A DNA stretch of 40,306 nt from an uncultured Bacteroidales bacterium (GTDB lineage: Bacteria > Bacteroidota > Bacteroidia > Bacteroidales > UBA4417), in the NCBI GenBank assembly GCA_903878265.1, contig CAIRHD010000541.1, positions 1 through 40,306 on the forward strand, given 5' to 3'. The notes beneath the pieces were generated by a model. That model did not search any database. It had not been told where the DNA came from and saw nothing but the letters and a program-made list of their open reading frames with translations. Of this stretch, positions 36,111 through 40,306 are shown one piece after another. Position 1 is the stretch's first letter, and each line of letters opens with the position of its first letter. The position numbers were made by a program, and so were the translations under genes.

Positions 36111-38531
36111 ATAATCAATATAGTAAAGTACTTTTAACGAAATGTTGTTACGTTGTGGCTCATTGAAAGTATCGTTGAAATTATTGAAATAAGTACCGGT
36201 TACATTGCCTTTTTCGGCGGTAATTTCATTTTTCCAAACAAAATTCAGGCTGCTGCCGGGCGCAAAAATCCACGCAAAAACCATGTCCACATTAAATGAA
36301 TTGAAAGTGAAATCAGGATTTTCCGTGTACGTTTGATTGGGTTCGAGATACCCATTTTTAAGCAAGGTGAAAAACTGCTTGTACTTGCCCTGCGAAAAAT
36401 AGTGCCTCGTAATAATACTTATCGAAACATTGTTCTTGAATAAGTAGTTGCCTTGAAGTGAGTTTTCGTAAGTATCAATATCCCTGCTTCCAAAAACAAC
36501 ATTCTCAGCCTGACGTCCTGCAAATCCATGATCATTTATGTTATTGTAATACTCGAAATTAAAATTGAATTTAAAATGGTCGTTCAGCCTTACGATGGGT
36601 GAAATACTTGTGTAGAAGCCTTTTGTTTTATCCCGATCTGCATAATAAAAACTAATTTTTCCATCAAGTGCAAAAAGGTTGCGATAATCGGACGAAAACC
36701 CCAAATCGCCCCACACATTTTTTGGACGGATATAAAACAGGCCTTCTGTCCGGGGTTCATAGTAATCATACGTTTCAGCGAAATTGTATCCGGTTCCGGC
36801 CCACATTGTTAGGTATTTTAAGGTGGTTGTAAAAACTTGATATTTCAAATCAGCGGATTCAGGTTTGTGGGTGGTGTAGTTATTCCGGTACAAAACAGAA
36901 AGGGTGTTGTTCATTTCGCGTAATAGCCAAAAGGGCTTATATAAATTGTAACTCACACTCGCATTGTTAGCATTATAATTATTGTATAAGGTAAGCCCCA
37001 TATCATTTGCATCGAAATTATTATCCAGGGTGGACCGGCTTAGCTCGAATTGAAAATTCCCTTTTGTTTTCATTGCACCAATGCCATATTTATACCCGGT
37101 TGACCTTGATGCCGAACCATCGGAAGTGGCTGCTGGGGCAACAATTTGGCTCATTCCGGCTGATAGTTTCATCCGGTAGGTATTTGATTTATCGTTCAAC
37201 GTAAAACCTGTTGCAGTTACATTAGCTTTATGGAAATTGTTGTTGCGCAATACATTGGTGTTGGTGATGTAGATATCCGAATTGTTTTTTAAAGCTTTGT
37301 CAAGAACTATCAGGTTGTAATTTGTTAGAGGATCGGTCAGGATTTTCCGCTTATTTCCATCCGAGCAGATAACTGTGGCGTAGGTATTGGCAGTAAGTGC
37401 GTTTAAAAAGCCTATTGCCAACCCCTTATTATTCCGTCCCGAAACTTTTGTGGCATTTATAAGCCGTTGTTGTACAGGATTTTTCGAGATATACTCACCT
37501 TCATTTAACGAATCGCCTACACTGTAAAAAAGAGCCGGCGTTTTCCCGATCCTTCGCGAGTAAAAAATATCGCCTTTCATAAACAAATCCACGGCCTCTT
37601 TAAAAAATGGTCGTTGCTCTTCAAAAACCGTCTCAAAAGCACTAAGGTTCTTTATTTTATTGTCTGATCGCACCTGGCTAAAATCGGGCAAGAGCGAAAT
37701 ATCGAGGGTAAAACTTTCGTTGATACCGTATTTTAAATCCATTCCACCACCAAAAGAAGTGGAATAATCGCTTCCTGCTGTTGTATCAGGAAAATGTTCG
37801 GCCTGCAACAAAATATAAGGCGTTGCCGAAAGTCTCACCGGAGGTTCAATATTATCGATGCCTTCCAAAAGTCCCCAATATGGCAGGTCGTTGTCGGCAT
37901 CAAGTTTTTCTAATGCCCAATGATCCGCTTCGCGGTAACGCCTGATGGAACGCAATATTTCCATTCCCCAAAGTTGTGGGTTAGTTTTCGCAAAACGCAA
38001 AGCAGAATAAGGGATCTTTAATTCGGCCACCCAGCCATCTTTGGTAATCTGCACTCCGCTTTCCCACACAGCATCGTAAGTCTCGTCCGATTCACGCCAA
38101 TCAAGCTGAACGCCCGATGCCGTTACCTGAAAACTGTAGGCATCCAATTGATTGTTGTATGTATCGAACTCTATAGCGAACATATCAGCATTCAGGTTTT
38201 CTTCATCGCGAAGGCCCAATTGGCGTAAAATACTATCTGGGCGAGGATCGTAAAGTTGGGCTAGCACATAAATGGCATAATCATCGTAGGCGATCTTCAC
38301 TTCGGTGCGAAACGTAGGCTGTGCATTGTAAACAGGTTGGTATTGGATAAAATCGCTGATTGGCAAAATGGAATTCCACACCGGATCATCGGCCATGCCG
38401 TTAATGGTAGGCGAAACATTGATTTTGGTTGCCTGCGCTGATTTACGCTTGTCGCCCGGAAACAGGGTTTTGGCTGCAAACGAAATATTGCAGTAAAATA
38501 AAGCTATAATGACGAGGAAATAAGTGCGCAC
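36087..38531 (-). CDS. DUF5916-like protein: N-terminal CBM9-like domain plus outer-membrane beta-barrel-like region
   Basis: INGMADDPVWNSILPISDFIQYQP, YAIYVLAQLYDPRPDSI, FDTYNNQLDAYSFQVTASGVQLDW, LLPDFSQVRSDNKIKNLSAFETVFEEQRPFFKEAVDLF. Confidence 0.85.
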   Translation of the reverse strand: MRTYFLVIIALFYCNISFAAKTLFPGDKRKSAQATKINVSPTINGMADDPVWNSILPISDFIQYQPVYNAQPTFRTEVKIAYDDYAIYVLAQLYDPRPDSILRQLGLRDEENLNADMFAIEFDTYNNQLDAYSFQVTASGVQLDWRESDETYDAVWESGVQITKDGWVAELKIPYSALRFAKTNPQLWGMEILRSIRRYREADHWALEKLDADNDLPYWGLLEGIDNIEPPVRLSATPYILLQAEHFPDTTAGSDYSTSFGGGMDLKYGINESFTLDISLLPDFSQVRSDNKIKNLSAFETVFEEQRPFFKEAVDLFMKGDIFYSRRIGKTPALFYSVGDSLNEGEYISKNPVQQRLINATKVSGRNNKGLAIGFLNALTANTYATVICSDGNKRKILTDPLTNYNLIVLDKALKNNSDIYITNTNVLRNNNFHKANVTATGFTLNDKSNTYRMKLSAGMSQIVAPAATSDGSASRSTGYKYGIGAMKTKGNFQFELSRSTLDNNFDANDMGLTLYNNYNANNASVSYNLYKPFWLLREMNNTLSVLYRNNYTTHKPESADLKYQVFTTTLKYLTMWAGTGYNFAETYDYYEPRTEGLFYIRPKNVWGDLGFSSDYRNLFALDGKISFYYADRDKTKGFYTSISPIVRLNDHFKFNFNFEYYNNINDHGFAGRQAENVVFGSRDIDTYENSLQGNYLFKNNVSISIITRHYFSQGKYKQFFTLLKNGYLEPNQTYTENPDFTFNSFNVDMVFAWIFAPGSSLNFVWKNEITAEKGNVTGTYFNNFNDTFNEPQRNNISLKVLYYIDYQRLKNRK

Positions 38532-38774
38532 AAAAAAATATATTTTGCTGCAAAGATATAGGTTGCCTTTTATAAGTTTGTTGTTGTAAAAAGATTTATT
38601 TTAGCGGCGCGATTCATTACGCGGATTGAGTGCCGGAAGTTCCATGGATTAATTGCTTAACAACATCAAAATCAAAGTTTTGATTCAATTTTAGTTTGAT
38701 TTCACACAAGAAATAAATACGTATTCTATTTGCAGAAACTTAATCATACATAAAATCAATAAAACCAAATTACG

Positions 38775-39968
38775 ATGAACCTTCACGAATATCAGGCTAA
38801 ACAGATTTTGAGCAGTTTTGGGGTGCCGGTGCCTAGGGGCATAATGGCCGAAACCCTTGATCAGGCAGTTGATGCGGCCAAAGAAATACAGAAATTAAGC
38901 GGATCGCAGTATTGCGTTGTAAAAGCGCAAATCCATGCCGGTGGCCGTGGAAAAGGAGGCGGTGTAAAACTGGCGAAATCCCTTGACGATGCTCGCGAGA
39001 AAGCTACCAATATTTTGGGCATGACCCTTATAACCCCACAAACCGGGGCGCATGGAAAACTGGTACGCAAAGTGCTGATTCAGGAGGATGTTTATTATCC
39101 GGGAGCTTCCGAAACCAAAGAGTTTTACCTGAGCATGTTGTTGAACCGTCAGGAAGGAAAGGCAATGATCATGTATTCGACCGAAGGCGGTATGGATATT
39201 GAAGAAGTGGCCGAGCACACACCGGAGAAAATTTTTCTTGAAATAATCGACCGTAAAGTTGGCTTGCAGGCTTTCCAATGCCGTAATGTTGCTTTTAACT
39301 TTGGGCTAACTGGCGAAGCGCACAAAAATATGGTGAAATTCGTCAGGGGTATTTACGATGCTTACATGGGTGCCGATTGCGCCATGCTCGAAATTAATCC
39401 TGTGCTTAAAACCAGCGACGATAAAATCCTGGCCGTGGATTGCAAAATGCGCCTCGATGGAAATGCACTTTACCGCCATCCCGATTACAATGCCATGCGC
39501 GACATCCACGAGGAAGACCCATCGGAAGTTGAAGCCGGCAAGTATAACCTCAATTATGTGAAGCTTAACGGTAATGTGGGCTGCATGGTTAACGGTGCAG
39601 GTTTGGCAATGGCTACCATGGATATTATCAAACAATGCGGTGGCGAACCTGCCAATTTCCTCGATGTGGGCGGCACTGCCAATGCTGAGCGCGTTGAAAG
39701 GGCTTTCCGCATTATACTTAAAGACCCTTCGGTTAAAGCCATACTGGTAAATATTTTTGGTGGGATTGTGCGTTGCGACCGCGTAGCACAAGGAATCGTA
39801 GATGCTTACAAGAATATCGGCAATATCCCAATCCCGATTATTGTGAGGCTACAAGGAACCAATGCCGAAGAAGCCAAAGAACTGATAAACAATTCAGGAT
39901 TGGCTGTATTTTCAGCCGTTTCGTTGCAGGAAGCAGCGGATTTGGTAAATAAAGTTTTAAAGGATTAA
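38775..39968 (+). CDS. sucC: Succinyl-CoA synthetase (ADP-forming) beta subunit
   Basis: MNLHEYQAKQILSSFGVPVPRG, VVKAQIHAGGRGKGGGVKLAKS, EINPVLKT, GNVGCMVNGAGLAMATMD, FLDVGGTANAERVERAF, VNIFGGIVRCDRVAQGI. Confidence 0.98.
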   Translation: MNLHEYQAKQILSSFGVPVPRGIMAETLDQAVDAAKEIQKLSGSQYCVVKAQIHAGGRGKGGGVKLAKSLDDAREKATNILGMTLITPQTGAHGKLVRKVLIQEDVYYPGASETKEFYLSMLLNRQEGKAMIMYSTEGGMDIEEVAEHTPEKIFLEIIDRKVGLQAFQCRNVAFNFGLTGEAHKNMVKFVRGIYDAYMGADCAMLEINPVLKTSDDKILAVDCKMRLDGNALYRHPDYNAMRDIHEEDPSEVEAGKYNLNYVKLNGNVGCMVNGAGLAMATMDIIKQCGGEPANFLDVGGTANAERVERAFRIILKDPSVKAILVNIFGGIVRCDRVAQGIVDAYKNIGNIPIPIIVRLQGTNAEEAKELINNSGLAVFSAVSLQEAADLVNKVLKD

Positions 39969-39975
39969 AGCTTTA

Positions 39976-40115
39976 AGTCTGCTCCGATTTTCCAAAAAAA
40001 AAAGAAAACCACTGAGGCACAGAGAACACTGAGGAACACAGAGTATTGCTGTTTGGCATTATAGGCTTTGTGAAACTTAGAGGCTTTGTGCCTTTGTGGC
40101 GAAAAAAGACTTAAC
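39976..40115. mobile_element. MITE-like palindromic element, copy B (shorter, right end lacking the TIR)
   Basis: agtctgctccga...aaaagaaaaccactgaggcacagagaacactgaggaacacagag...agaggctttgtgcctttgtggcgaaaaaaga matches copy A at both ends. Confidence 0.5.
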
Positions 40116-40306
40116 CCAACTTGAGTCATAAACTTTAGACTAATAAAAGGTGATTTTCTATAATGCTGATAACGAGCAGTATATAAAATCAGCCTAAAAA
40201 TATTTTTCGATTTTATATTTTCAAGTACCTGATAATCAATAGGTGATTTTTTGAAAGTTGATTGTAGTCCCCGAAAATGATTTTGTTTATCAATTTTTTG
40301 TTTATA

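Noticed and set aside
35812-36111. 99-aa plus-strand ORF rich in Phe/Leu (LFLFSYFLFFLYPYFLFPYF)
   Set aside because: It translates a T-rich low-complexity tract and overlaps the end of the DUF5916 gene; not a credible membrane protein.

Overview
This 40.3 kb window looks like a Bacteroidetes (Bacteroidales-like) chromosome segment, judging from gene content, TAnnTTTG-type promoters and AT-rich intergenic DNA. I saw no rRNA, tRNA, CRISPR array, phage or intact transposase. The left end (1-7243) is a tightly packed operon: an NHL beta-propeller protein (5' truncated), a 5-heme lipoprotein cytochrome, an outer-membrane beta-barrel, an 8- or 9-heme cytochrome and a TPR-like repeat protein. It resembles a porin-cytochrome conduit for extracellular electron transfer. 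Housekeeping genes follow: ftsE-like, oppB-like permease, tpiA, prmA, efp, lpxD-like, an O-antigen ligase/Wzz-Wzz cluster, DUF2249 and DUF438-hemerythrin-PAS genes, a VWA membrane protein, an M48 protease, PBP1A, slyD-like, lolD-like, DUF5916 and sucC. Main items for follow-up: (i) the porin-cytochrome operon; (ii) a C-terminal domain shared by its TPR protein and a distant 1859-aa protein with about 30 repeats and an 855-bp super-repeat; (iii) a 21-bp/7-aa tandem array next to an unassigned gene; (iv) a MITE-like palindromic element in two copies; (v) several low-complexity arrays abutting stop codons. All family calls come from motif recognition by eye; no database search was run.
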